In this document: piece by piece, positions 55,986 through 64,000 of the stretch | Position numbering within the stretch: the first letter of the stretch is position 1 | Layout: each line of letters starts with the position of its first letter | Assembly (NCBI GenBank): GCA_019828565.1 | Contig: JAHDYR010000025.1 | Coordinates: 310,001 to 374,000, forward strand | Direction of reading: 5' to 3' | Length of the DNA: 64,000 bases | Source of the DNA: Carpediemonas membranifera | Taxonomy: Eukaryota; Fornicata | The notes under the pieces: generated by a model | Databases searched by the model: none | The model's input: only the letters and a program-made list of their open reading frames with translations | Told to the model about the DNA's origin: nothing | Program-made: the position numbers and the translations under genes

Positions 55986-56891
55986 ATGGACAGCCCCAGT
56001 CCCCAGTCCATCTGGAGAACGGTAGCGCAGCACACAAAGCAAATCACGGCGCTTGCTGTTGACAGCAAGAAGGAGGGCCTCTCGGGCGCTCTCTACGCTG
56101 CAGACAGCACTTCAGCCATTCTATTCTTGCAAGGGAACGTCCTGCATGAGCTTAAGAAGACGAATGGGCAGCCAGTGGGCCTGTCTATTGTCTCTGATGA
56201 GCGCCAGACGATTATTTTTGTCGCCGACGTCGCGCACCAAGCCATCCTCCACCTCGAACTCGCAAACCACGGCGAGCACAACCTCACAACCTTCGTGGAC
56301 GAGTATGAGCAGTCATCGCTCCTCGGCCCATGCTCTGTGACGTGCCACCCCGACACAGGCATGCTGTTCTTCGTCGACCGTGGACCGGCCGGCGCGGCCC
56401 CACTCTTCGGCCCTAACGCGTCACTGTTCGGCGTCAGCAAGGACGAAGGCATCCTCAGATGTATGATCCGCAGCCACCTCACCGCCTCTTGTGTCGCCGT
56501 GATGCCCGACCGCAGTCTGTTCATCGCCGAGGGGCCCGCCAACAGGATCATCCGCGGGATCCCGGGCGAGAGAGACGTCCAGGTTTCATTTACCGTCTGG
56601 AAGCAGCTCGAAGGCAGCAGCGGCCCCCGCGCGATCGCACCCGGCGTGATTCCCACCGAACTCGGCGACATGCCCGTCCTTGTCGTGCTCATTGTGGATG
56701 AGCCCACCGAGTCGGCGTATTTGCTGCTCCTGGACATGGAGACACAGCCCATTGGCCGCGTGGACCTGCCGGCGGACTCTGAGTGCACGTCTCTGTGCGT
56801 CCATGAGGGCAACGTGTTCGTCGTCGGGGGCGACGACAGGAACCTTATCTTGTCCTGCCCGCTCGCTGATATGATAGAGATGGATGAGTAA
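55986..56891 (+). CDS. Beta-propeller protein, NHL/SMP-30-like
   Basis: The 301-residue protein starts at MDSPSPQSIWRTV. It consists of repeated four-strand units with motifs such as ITALAVDSKKEG, GLSIVSDERQTIIFVAD, SVTCHPDTGMLFFVDRG, CVAVMPDRSLFIAEG, and LCVHEGNVFVVGGDD. The pattern of an aliphatic strand, a D-x-x-x-x-hydrophobic turn, and V/A-D/E suggests a six-bladed NHL or gluconolactonase-like propeller. No catalytic residues or partner domain can be assigned. Confidence 0.55.
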   Translation: MDSPSPQSIWRTVAQHTKQITALAVDSKKEGLSGALYAADSTSAILFLQGNVLHELKKTNGQPVGLSIVSDERQTIIFVADVAHQAILHLELANHGEHNLTTFVDEYEQSSLLGPCSVTCHPDTGMLFFVDRGPAGAAPLFGPNASLFGVSKDEGILRCMIRSHLTASCVAVMPDRSLFIAEGPANRIIRGIPGERDVQVSFTVWKQLEGSSGPRAIAPGVIPTELGDMPVLVVLIVDEPTESAYLLLLDMETQPIGRVDLPADSECTSLCVHEGNVFVVGGDDRNLILSCPLADMIEMDE

Positions 56892-56996
56892 AGAGTATAT
56901 TTCGTCGCTTGGCCGCCAGTGAGGAAGATCTGTGCTTGAGAAAATGATTGGTTTCTGATTATGCCGACTTCTGGACTCGTCGTTTGCTTGCCAATA

Positions 56997-57608
56997 ATGA
57001 GGCCTTTGGACAAGGAAGAGACTGAGAAGGTCTTCGCTAAGCTCATCAATTTGTTCGTTTAAGCACTCTAGCTTACTCAGTATCGGAGATAACGTCCATG
57101 CTCTTCTGGAGCGGAAGGATGATCCCCACGTGTTCCGTCTGCACAAGGATCGCGTCTTCTATGTATCGTACGTCTCATCATCTCAATTTTATGCAGCGAG
57201 CTCGTTCTTGCGCACGCCTCTCCCTTCCAGAGGAAGGATCTGAAGAGCTTCGGCACATGCCTCGGCAAAATGACGCACTCTGGCAAGTTCCACCTCCACA
57301 TCACGGCTCTCCCGATCCTTGCGCAGTACGCGAAGTACAAGGTCTGGGTGAACGAGTCCTCTGCCCTCTCGTTCGTATACAAGAACCACGTCCTCAAGTC
57401 CGGCCTCGTCCTCATGACCGAGAACGTCCCTGCTCACCAGGGTGTCGTCGTATACGCGAAGAAGGAGAGTGAGAACGACGTTCCCATCGGCTTCGGCATC
57501 CTGGCCCGCGCTACCTACGAGTGCCAGGCCTGCGAGCCCGGCGACATCGTCGTTTTCCACCAGGCCGATGTCGGCGAGTACCTTCGGGACGAGGAGAACC
57601 TTGTCTGA
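56997..57608 (+). CDS. NIP7: 60S ribosome biogenesis factor NIP7
   Basis: Removing two introns (57053-57080 and 57168-57196) gives a 184-residue protein, against about 180 in other eukaryotes. It starts MRPLDKEETEKVFAKLIN and joins to FIGDNVHALLERKDD, FRLHKDRVFYVS, then SFGTCLGKMTHSGKFHLHIT. The C-terminal PUA domain contains AKYKVWVNESSALSF, NHVLKSGL, QGVVVYAKK, and VVFHQADVGEYLR. Each junction restores family sequence. NIP7 acts in pre-60S assembly and 27S pre-rRNA processing. Confidence 0.93.
57053..57080 (+). other. 28-nt spliceosomal intron 1 in NIP7
   Basis: Begins GTTCGT, ends GCTTACTCAG. Splicing splits a Phe codon (TT|T) and removes an in-frame TAA. Confidence 0.88.
57168..57196 (+). 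other. 29-nt spliceosomal intron 2 in NIP7
   Basis: Begins GTACGT, ends TTTTATGCAG. Splicing gives Y-V-S-E, the conserved NIP7 continuation. Confidence 0.85.
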
Positions 57609-57813
57609 GCATTCAACCCACGGATAAATTAGCGGCGTCTTGCTTTCATCCTTGTTCTCTGAAGTAGATTTGAGGCGGATTTGGGCGGTAGAATCGGCGG
57701 ATCTCGAGTCACAAGGCATTGTATGCGAACCCGCGTTTCCTGTTATCAATGCCCGGATGTCGAGCTGCGACGAGGTGCAGCTTTAGGGTTTTCATTTTTC
57801 TGATTCTGCTCGT

Positions 57814-58272
57814 ATGTCCGGAAGACTGAAGCGATCGGCGATGGCTTTTGATTCACAGTATAACACATCGACACCAATACTCAAGAGAGGTCGCGATTCT
57901 CCTCGGATGCGGGCGATGTCGCCTGGTAAGGGATTCGCTTTGAAGCTAACGGACCGTGCCTCCGTTACTCATGCAAGGAACACAGAAGGCCCCGTACAAG
58001 GGAAGGAATATCCTAGGTTGGACAAATACACTCCCGATCTGATTCGCGAGAAGTTTGCCCAAAGCAACCTGCCTCCGTTGTTCTCGCTTGACGACGTCGA
58101 AGCCATCCTTGCCAGCGCAGAGACCATGATACGCGATGAAGAGGCTATGAAGTACCAGCGGGCGCTCGGCGATGCGTTGATGTCCCAGAATGAGATGTTT
58201 GTCCGACTGACGGACAGCAAGCTGAAGCAGAAGGACCTCGAGCAGGACGACGGCTACAGCTACTTCTCATAG
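57814..58272 (+). CDS. Akirin-like nuclear protein
   Basis: The 152-residue protein has an N-terminal half with basic clusters (LKRSAMAFD; LKRGRDSPRMR) like the akirin N-terminal nuclear signal. The C-terminal half contains PPLFSLDDVEAILASAETMI, a charged helix, ALMSQNEMFVRLTDSKLK, and ends GYSYFS. Akirins end in S-Y-V-S after a similar helix and bridge transcription factors to chromatin remodellers. The similarity is short but ordered and includes the terminal motif. Confidence 0.5.
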   Translation: MSGRLKRSAMAFDSQYNTSTPILKRGRDSPRMRAMSPGKGFALKLTDRASVTHARNTEGPVQGKEYPRLDKYTPDLIREKFAQSNLPPLFSLDDVEAILASAETMIRDEEAMKYQRALGDALMSQNEMFVRLTDSKLKQKDLEQDDGYSYFS

Positions 58273-58522
58273 ATACCACCAGGCGCGCGATTGTTCGGAG
58301 TTGTACATGATGATAAATGCTAACCCTGGTCCTGCCGATGCCGGCACCGTTCAACATGGCAGGAATGATCGCCTTGTTTGCTCAGACCTACCCTGCGAGG
58401 TTCTGTGTGTCGTACTGACTCACCGCGCGCCCGATACAGACCTGCTCGGCAAAGTCTGGACTGATGCATTCAAATCCCCTAGTTTGGACCATTTACACCA
58501 CCACGGGTCTAAACCTCCTCAG
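58273..58522. other. Flank of a retroelement, no gene seen
   Basis: Contains no recognisable gene. Its right end probably includes the outer part of a short LTR whose last 31 bases lie at 58523-58553; the outer boundary cannot be placed because no second copy is in the window. Confidence 0.35.
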
Positions 58523-58553
58523 TAAACACATTGTTTGACCCTTCAATAGCACA
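58523..58553 (+). repeat. LTR end identical to the Fanzor B terminal repeat
   Basis: These 31 bases are identical to 35568-35598. The sequence ends GCACA and is followed by the perfect palindrome GTAATTAC (58554-58561) and an ATG at 58567, the same order as behind other gypsy LTRs here. Confidence 0.7.
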
Positions 58554-58566
58554 GTAATTACTACGC

Positions 58567-59337
58567 ATGAAGAAGGATGACGATGACGACGACCCAAAAG
58601 GGACTTACCCGAAGTATCTCCGGCACACTGCAGCCGACTGGGTGAGGTTCCGCATGAGCTACGCACTCTATGCTGAAGATGAGGTCAAGCCGAAGACCCT
58701 CTTCGAGTGCATCGACGCGAAAGTGAGAACAAGTATCAAGGACGCATACCAAGCTCTGGAGGACGACGAAAGCTCCGATGACAGCTCTGACAGCTCGAGT
58801 GAAGACGACGAGGAGATGTTCAGCGCCAACGAGGGTAGCGACAGCAGCAGGGGCGGCGAAGACGCGCACGCCCAGAGCGACTCCGAGGATGACGCCCGGA
58901 GCACACTCATCGCTAACCCGGCCCGGAAGAAGAAGACAAGCGGCAAGACGACCGCCCGGGACGACGCTTTGCTCCGGTACATCATGGCTCAAGACCAAGA
59001 GAAGAAGGAGGCGAAGACAACGAGGAGGAAGCGCGATGAGCGCTGGGTGGTGATGGCTGAGGCCACACTAACCAATATCAGTCTTCAGCGCGCGTACCGC
59101 GAGCTTCGCAAGCTCCGTGAGACCTCTTTCACCCGTTACCGCCATGTGTTCACGGATATGGTAGATCTGTTCGAGAAGGTCGGATCCCTGGATGCTAGAG
59201 AGCTCCAGGAGATCGTTCTGGCGAGCCTCGATGACGAGACGATCGCATCGTCTCTTCGCTCTTGTTGTGGGTCCTACCCAAAGTTACACAGATTTACGTT
59301 ATATTTAATAGTCAAGGAGTTTCTCCTCGACACCCTT
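58567..59337 (+). CDS. Gag-like remnant of gypsy element 5
   Basis: The frame continues to 59391, but the part after about 59338 appears to belong to the LTR of the next element. About 257 residues remain: a poly-Asp start, AADWVRFRMSYALYAE, an acidic Ser-rich middle (DDSSDSSSEDDEE), and a helical region with LRETSFTRYRHVFTDMVDLF typical of retroelement capsids. No zinc knuckle is reached. It sits 13 bp behind an LTR end. I read it as the 5' part of an element cut by insertion of gypsy element 4. Confidence 0.5.
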
Positions 59338-59345
59338 GTGTCGAG
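59326..59345. repeat. Perfect 8-bp stem-loop at the start of the gypsy element 4 LTR
   Basis: CTCGACAC, loop CCTT, GTGTCGAG. It spans the proposed insertion junction at 59338/59339. Confidence 0.6.
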
Positions 59346-59405
59346 TCTTCTCCTCAGTAAAAGTTCAACACCCATTGAACCACAGTACTAGTACTACCAA
59401 AACAT

Positions 59406-62400
59406 ATGGGTACGGAAACTTACAGAAGCCTGAAGAAGAATCCGCCTCTCCTGAAGAAGTCCTCCATGGACGCTCTTTTGGACTTTGCGGATAACCTCCA
59501 CGATCATCGCGCCTTAGGCGGCCGCGATGATGTTATTGACCTCATCGAGCCTAGCATAGCAGAGCTAGCAGGCCTTAACGACGACGAAGAGGTTGAAGAC
59601 ACTCCTCTCCTGCTCTCCGCGAAGCTCCGTAAGAAACGTCGTGTCGCAGCCCAAGATGAACGAGTCCTCAAGCGCCTCGGTGCTGCCCTTCGACCTTCTC
59701 GCCCGAGCATGCGTCTACAGCTCTTCCGAGTCCCCGCCAAGTCCTTCGAGCCTGATGAGGTTGCTCGAGTGAACCGCCGATTCAATCTGCTCTTGAAGCT
59801 CGTTCAACCCGAAGATCCCGAGGACGTCTTGAAGGAGACGTACAGCCGCTGCTTCAAGTTCCCCAACAACAGTCGCATCATGTATCGAGTCAGAGAATCA
59901 ACGGAGCGCAAGGATCTCAAGGACGCAATGGCTGATGTCCTCGTCATGTCACGCGACCTCAAGGAGTCCAAGGAGATGATCGCTTCCTTCGGCGCTGCGG
60001 GGGTCTCCGACTCACAGCGTACCAACACCACGCCCTCCCATACACGGCACACGGGGAGCGGTCCGAAGAACCCTCATCGACGCGAGCCTGACCGCACGAA
60101 CGTAGCCCCCTCAAAAGGCAAGCCGATCGACAAGCCCAAGCACGAGAAGAAGCCATTCGTGTGCTTCAACTGCGGTAAGGTCGGTCACTCCGCTCGCCGA
60201 TGCCCTGCTCCGAAGACAACCTGTTCCAAGTGCCAGAAGCCGGGCCACCGAGCTGAATTCTGCCGTTCTGAGGTAAATTCAGCTCGTTGTGTGTTTTCTC
60301 TCGGTTCCCGTCAGAGTGTCCTTCCCACCGTCAAGGCTAGCATTCTTAAGCAAGTCGTGTCCGTCCTGTTCGACTCGGGCGCTGACTGCGCAACCATTGA
60401 CCCCAAGCTCTGCTACGGCAAGGCAGTGAAGTGGATCTCACACGAGAAGACACTTATCGAGACAGTGGGCGGCGTCAGAGAGGCCGAGGGTCAGGTATCC
60501 TTCCGCCTCGTCTTAGCGCCCTCGCCATTCACTCCGCGCGGATGCTCTATCACTATTAAGGCCTACGTCCTGTCGACCGCTTTCGATGTATGCCTGGGTT
60601 ACCCTCAGATGGTGGAGATCGGCCTTCTCCCTTCGTTGTCTGAGCCTACCAGCGAGCTCGCAGCCAGCGACGAACCACCTACATTCGAGAAGTACGTCGC
60701 GCAAGCCAGAGCCATGTCCTCTTCCTTTTCTCAGAGGCAGGCCGACATCCTCAAGCGTTACGCCCGGACATTCGTGGACCGTACCGAGCCAAGCCGGCTC
60801 GAACCGTATGATTTGGTCCTCAAGGGCGACAGAGTCGTACACATTCGGCCGTACTATGTTCCCCCGCCGAAAGTCCCGATCATTCAAGAGCACATTAATA
60901 CGCTCCTGGCAAAGCGCTACATCGAGGCATGCCAGTCTCAATACGCGAGCCCTACCATCATAGTTCCAAAGAAGGGGGGAAAGACGCGTTTTGTCGTCGA
61001 CTTCCGCGAGATCAATCAACTAACGGAACCATTCGACTACCCCATCCCTCGCATAGACGAAGTTCTCACTCAACTGTCCGGAAAGTCTGTGTTCGCTACC
61101 CTAGACTTGTCAGCAGGATACCATCAGATCCCTCTTACTGAACGGTGCCGTCACCTAACCGCCTTCCGTACTGTTTTTGGTCAATACCAATATACACGGA
61201 TGCCCTTCGGCTTACGTAACGCCGGAGCGTACTTCCAGAGGGCGATGGAAGACGGGTTCAAGGGTCTGGTGGGCTCCGCCTGTGTCATATACATTGATGA
61301 CATCATCGTCATGGGTGCGGATGAGGACGAGTACCTGGGAAACCTCGAAAAAGTCATGCAACGCGTTGACAAGCTTAACCTTCAGCTCGGCCGAGATAAG
61401 TGCCAGTTCGGTCGGCAAGAGGTCGAGTTCCTCGGGTGGATCATATCCCAAGGCAGCGTGAAGATCTCACCCCAGCGGACCGAAGATATCGCGAACCTCA
61501 AGCTGTCTTCATCCACGAAGGGCATGCAGGGTCTCAACGGATTCCTCAACTATTTCCGCGATTACATACCCAACTTCGCGGTCCGAGCTAAGCCTCTGCT
61601 AGACGCCATGTCCGGTCGGCAGACCCCCCCTCGAGACGTTCTTCAGAAGTCGCTGGACGATCTGAAACAAGCTTTATGTTCGGCCGACGCTCTAGCCATG
61701 TTCGACGCGACTAAGCCTCACACCGTCATGACTGACGCATCCGATGTCGGGTACGGAGCAGTCTTACTCCAAGAGGGCCGACCAGTTTGCTATATGTCGC
61801 GTGCGTTCAACGACGTCCAGTCACGCTGGTGTACCGGTGAGAAAGAAGCCTACGCTATCGTGGCAGCGTTACAACGATGGCGCAAGTTCCTGTGCTGGGA
61901 GAGCTTTACTATTCTCACGGATCACCGGAACCTACTCTATATGTACCGGTCCACCAACGCCAAGGTCCGCCGGTGGGCTGATTCGATCGCCGATTTAGAT
62001 TTCACCCTACAGCACATCGCCGGTCTGGACAACGGTGGAGCCGACGGTCTCTCGAGAGTATTCTCCATGCAACAGGCGTCGAGGGATCAGGTATCCCGCG
62101 CTCATCTCACAGCAGGAGCTCATCTGTCTCGCCGGATGACAACCGAGCAACTTAGGGCCGACGGTTTGTCTGTCTCCCGTCAAGTCGTAGACGACGTGAT
62201 TACCGCGTGTCCAGAGTGCCAAGTCTTGGCCCGCCCTCCTGTTGATACACCCGACGGCCTGCATACAGCTGTAGACCTCCCGTTCCGGCGTGTGGCCATT
62301 GACACCATGGGTCCGCTACCGACGGTCAACGGCCTGTCCTACGTGACAGTAATGATCGACATGTGCTCCCGCTGGACAGAGCTAGTCCCGGTCAACAGCA

Positions 62401-63344
62401 CCTCAGCCAAAGACGCAGCCAACGCATTGGTCAACACCTGGATTCTACGATACGGATGCCCCGAAGTCGTCCAATCGGATGGGGGCTCAGAGTTCAAAAA
62501 CGCTCTGTTCAAACGCCTCTCCGAAGAGATGGGGTTCGACGTCCACATAACGACAGCATACCATCCCCAGAGCAACGGTGTCGTCGAACGCGCGAACAAG
62601 GAGGTCGAACGCATCCTCAGAGCCAGGAAGCTGGAGTTAAGGAATAACGATTGGGTAGCACACCTACCAGTCGCCCAATTCTTGGTCAACTCAATGCCCA
62701 GGATCCCGACCCGGTTGACTCCGGCCGAGATCATGTTTGGCGCCAATTTATCAATACCGTCATCGATCTATATCACGGATGCCGCCTCGGCTGGTCCGCC
62801 ACAGTCGAAGCTAGCCGCAGCCGATGCCGCCATCCAACTCGCCAAAGCAAGGATTAGAGCCATGCGCGAAGACGCTCTCGCAAAGGCAACCTCATCGAGA
62901 AGCGAGATATTGAGCCGTTTCGTGCTGGTCAAATACTACCCAAGACCACCGAGCAAGCTAGCCCCGGGCTGGCGCGGCCCCATGAGGCGTGTCGCAGCCG
63001 TCAAACGTGATGGTGTTGTCGTCGCATATGAGGTACAAGACCTCAGTCAGTCAGCGGACGGTCCAACTATCAAGGTAGACGCGGCACGTGTGCGAAGATT
63101 TGACCCAGGCAAGCTCTCGGAGCAACAGATCTATGACCTCGCAGCCGCTTCCGTCGATGAGTGGCATGTCGAGCGCATCTCACGCTCTAGAGGCTCGGGC
63201 CCCAAGTCAAGGCGCGAGTACCTCGTACACTGGGTCGGATTCGAGGATTCAGAGGCTTCATTCGAACCTTATTCGCACGTCAAAGATTTGGAAGCCCTCG
63301 ATACATATTTGAAGTCTGACCAAGCCAAGCGTGACGGTCTGTAA
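59406..63344 (+). CDS. Gag-pol polyprotein of gypsy element 4 (chromovirus type)
   Basis: The 1,312-residue frame has gag followed by two CCHC knuckles (CFNCGKVGHSARRC; CSKCQKPGHRAEFC, from residue 253). The protease (VLFDSGADCATID, about 321) and reverse transcriptase (FATLDLSAGYHQI; YIDD at about 628) follow, then RNase H (MTDASDVGYGAVL; LTDHRNLLYM). Integrase has its zinc domain (CPECQ) and DDE core (AIDTMGPLP at about 964; QSDGGSEF; SNGVVERANKEV). A chromodomain (YLVHWVGFEDSEASFEPYSH) ends the protein. All catalytic residues are present and there are no frameshifts, so this is the only intact potential integrase and reverse-transcriptase source in the window. Confidence 0.93.
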   Translation: MGTETYRSLKKNPPLLKKSSMDALLDFADNLHDHRALGGRDDVIDLIEPSIAELAGLNDDEEVEDTPLLLSAKLRKKRRVAAQDERVLKRLGAALRPSRPSMRLQLFRVPAKSFEPDEVARVNRRFNLLLKLVQPEDPEDVLKETYSRCFKFPNNSRIMYRVRESTERKDLKDAMADVLVMSRDLKESKEMIASFGAAGVSDSQRTNTTPSHTRHTGSGPKNPHRREPDRTNVAPSKGKPIDKPKHEKKPFVCFNCGKVGHSARRCPAPKTTCSKCQKPGHRAEFCRSEVNSARCVFSLGSRQSVLPTVKASILKQVVSVLFDSGADCATIDPKLCYGKAVKWISHEKTLIETVGGVREAEGQVSFRLVLAPSPFTPRGCSITIKAYVLSTAFDVCLGYPQMVEIGLLPSLSEPTSELAASDEPPTFEKYVAQARAMSSSFSQRQADILKRYARTFVDRTEPSRLEPYDLVLKGDRVVHIRPYYVPPPKVPIIQEHINTLLAKRYIEACQSQYASPTIIVPKKGGKTRFVVDFREINQLTEPFDYPIPRIDEVLTQLSGKSVFATLDLSAGYHQIPLTERCRHLTAFRTVFGQYQYTRMPFGLRNAGAYFQRAMEDGFKGLVGSACVIYIDDIIVMGADEDEYLGNLEKVMQRVDKLNLQLGRDKCQFGRQEVEFLGWIISQGSVKISPQRTEDIANLKLSSSTKGMQGLNGFLNYFRDYIPNFAVRAKPLLDAMSGRQTPPRDVLQKSLDDLKQALCSADALAMFDATKPHTVMTDASDVGYGAVLLQEGRPVCYMSRAFNDVQSRWCTGEKEAYAIVAALQRWRKFLCWESFTILTDHRNLLYMYRSTNAKVRRWADSIADLDFTLQHIAGLDNGGADGLSRVFSMQQASRDQVSRAHLTAGAHLSRRMTTEQLRADGLSVSRQVVDDVITACPECQVLARPPVDTPDGLHTAVDLPFRRVAIDTMGPLPTVNGLSYVTVMIDMCSRWTELVPVNSTSAKDAANALVNTWILRYGCPEVVQSDGGSEFKNALFKRLSEEMGFDVHITTAYHPQSNGVVERANKEVERILRARKLELRNNDWVAHLPVAQFLVNSMPRIPTRLTPAEIMFGANLSIPSSIYITDAASAGPPQSKLAAADAAIQLAKARIRAMREDALAKATSSRSEILSRFVLVKYYPRPPSKLAPGWRGPMRRVAAVKRDGVVVAYEVQDLSQSADGPTIKVDAARVRRFDPGKLSEQQIYDLAAASVDEWHVERISRSRGSGPKSRREYLVHWVGFEDSEASFEPYSHVKDLEALDTYLKSDQAKRDGL

Positions 63345-63386
63345 AACTTCTCAACATCGAAGCTGTATCCTCGAGGAACAAACGAT

Positions 63387-64000
63387 TTATTCAGAGCTAG
63401 ATTCCTCGTCTTCCGTCTCCTCCGTGTCCGTCAGCTCGACCAACCAAGTCGGGTCAGCGTGGCGCTCAAGGGCGTTCTCAGCCAAGTACTCTCGCACACA
63501 CCGGACAAGGCAGAGATCAGCGTTGAGGGACACGATGCTGAGTCCCGAGTATCCGTCATACTGCAGGATCAACACAAAAGACCCGGGACCACAAGTCGTC
63601 TTCAGATACTCGTGACGGACTACGCACGTGACAGTGTAGTAGCGGTCCGGATCAGAGACCTGAAGCGGCTCCCAGTGAGCCTCATCGCCAATGGCGGGCA
63701 GGTAGCCGTCGTGGCACAAGCGGCTGACCAGGGTTGCCCAGAAGTCGTTGGGAGCCGGGATGCGCCGGCTGATGCCGTAGACAGCGACACGGAAGTAGTC
63801 CGGTGCGAGGACGAGGACCAACAGGCGGTTAAGATATCCGCGCGCTGTAGTGTCCGACTTGACCCCGCCGGCAGTCCGCACAGCCGCCACGAGAGCTGCA
63901 GAGTAGTGACCATTACCGGGTGAAGATCCACCCAGCGTGATGTCGCGGCCCCGGATCGCGGCCGACACGATGTCGCCATCGGACAAGCGCTTCCTGCCGA
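63387..64000 (-). CDS. Partial ORF antisense to gypsy element 4, unknown
   Basis: The frame is open to the window edge, giving at least 203 residues, with no ATG near its visible 5' end, so the start lies outside. The visible protein is globular in composition: TLGGSSPGNGHYSAALVAAVRTAGG, LNRLLVLVLAPDYFRVAVYG, YYTVTCVVRHEYLK, and a Glu-rich tail (LVELTDTEETEDEESSSE). I do not recognise a family. It ends only 42 bp from the pol stop codon on the other strand. It could be a host gene next to the element or an antisense accessory ORF of the element, as the Fanzor genes are in theirs. Confidence 0.5.
   Translation of the reverse strand, partial: GRKRLSDGDIVSAAIRGRDITLGGSSPGNGHYSAALVAAVRTAGGVKSDTTARGYLNRLLVLVLAPDYFRVAVYGISRRIPAPNDFWATLVSRLCHDGYLPAIGDEAHWEPLQVSDPDRYYTVTCVVRHEYLKTTCGPGSFVLILQYDGYSGLSIVSLNADLCLVRCVREYLAENALERHADPTWLVELTDTEETEDEESSSE

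Larger units (their letters stand above)
59339..64000 (+). mobile_element. Gypsy element 4, extends past the window
   Basis: A proposed 46-bp 5' LTR (59339-59384, TGTC...CACA) is followed by the perfect palindrome GTACTAGTAC (59385-59394) and the gag-pol ATG at 59406. Gag-pol is complete and uninterrupted. No polypurine tract or second LTR is found in the 650 bp after pol, where an antisense ORF begins instead. The element therefore either carries extra coding sequence downstream of pol or has lost its 3' end. Confidence 0.6.

Noticed and set aside
59264..59291. Intron-like GTTGTG...GTTACACAG in the gag-like ORF of element 5
   Set aside because: It fits the host intron pattern, but splicing would end the protein within a few codons, and a retroelement genome RNA is unlikely to keep an intron.
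1..64000. CRISPR arrays, rRNA or tRNA genes, bacterial operons
   Set aside because: No spaced direct-repeat arrays, no tRNA T-loop motifs in a foldable context and no rRNA signatures were seen. Gene content and introns are eukaryotic.

Overview
This window reads as nuclear DNA from a compact, intron-poor unicellular eukaryote. It is densely packed with single-copy eukaryotic genes on both strands: ribosomal protein L13a, EF-1alpha, UTP10/HEATR1, UTP3/Sas10, NIP7, condensin-II H2, CSTF1, ERV46, DPH1, MAEA and others. Five introns were recovered by matching split reading frames to known families. All are 28-36 nt, and four of them end in TTAC-N-N-AG. A fused branch point and 3' splice site of this kind is typical of metamonads such as Giardia and Trichomonas, so a free-living fornicate-like metamonad (for example a Carpediemonas-type organism) is my best guess. 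This is an inference. All three standard stop codons are used.

Layout. 1-6.6 kb: host genes (CUS2/TatSF1-like, L13a, SRR1-like, BBOF1-like, sirtuin). 6.6-9.1 kb: a mobile element carrying a Fanzor (eukaryotic TnpB-like, RuvC plus zinc-ribbon) gene. 9.1-22.4 kb: host genes (zinc-finger protein, REEP/DP1, Golgin-A7/ERF4-like, condensin H2, MAEA, 3-ketoacyl-CoA reductase, invertase, cytidine deaminase, nicotinamide riboside kinase-like, membrane proteins). 22.47-35.6 kb: a second Fanzor element, 13 kb long because three Ty3/gypsy retrotransposons have inserted into its single Fanzor gene. 35.6-36.95 kb: a third, internally deleted Fanzor copy. 37.2-58.3 kb: host genes (TPGS2, PPP phosphatase, CSTF1, ERV46, DPH1, UTP3 C-terminus, broken GUCD1, DUF1697, methyltransferase, EF-1alpha, UTP10, beta-propeller, NIP7, akirin-like). 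58.5-64 kb: a gypsy gag remnant into which a full-length gypsy element has inserted, followed by an antisense ORF that runs off the window.

The most striking result is how the Fanzor genes are packaged. Both measurable Fanzor elements begin TGT and end CACA. Both carry short terminal direct repeats, are flanked by 5-bp target duplications (CTCGG, TGTGC), and have a purine-rich tract beside one repeat. These are hallmarks of LTR retrotransposon integration, with the Fanzor gene lying antisense to the LTR direction. The terminal repeat of one Fanzor element shares an identical 31-bp stretch with the LTR end in front of the gypsy gag ORF at 58.6 kb. The gypsy elements here have unusually short LTRs (about 46-87 bp), start their coding region 13-21 bp after the 5' LTR, and have a small palindrome where a tRNA primer-binding site would be expected. 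Both Fanzor elements sit about 30 bp upstream of a host start codon. I infer a family of non-autonomous short-LTR elements that carry RNA-guided nuclease genes and were mobilised by gypsy machinery. All three Fanzor copies in the window are broken.
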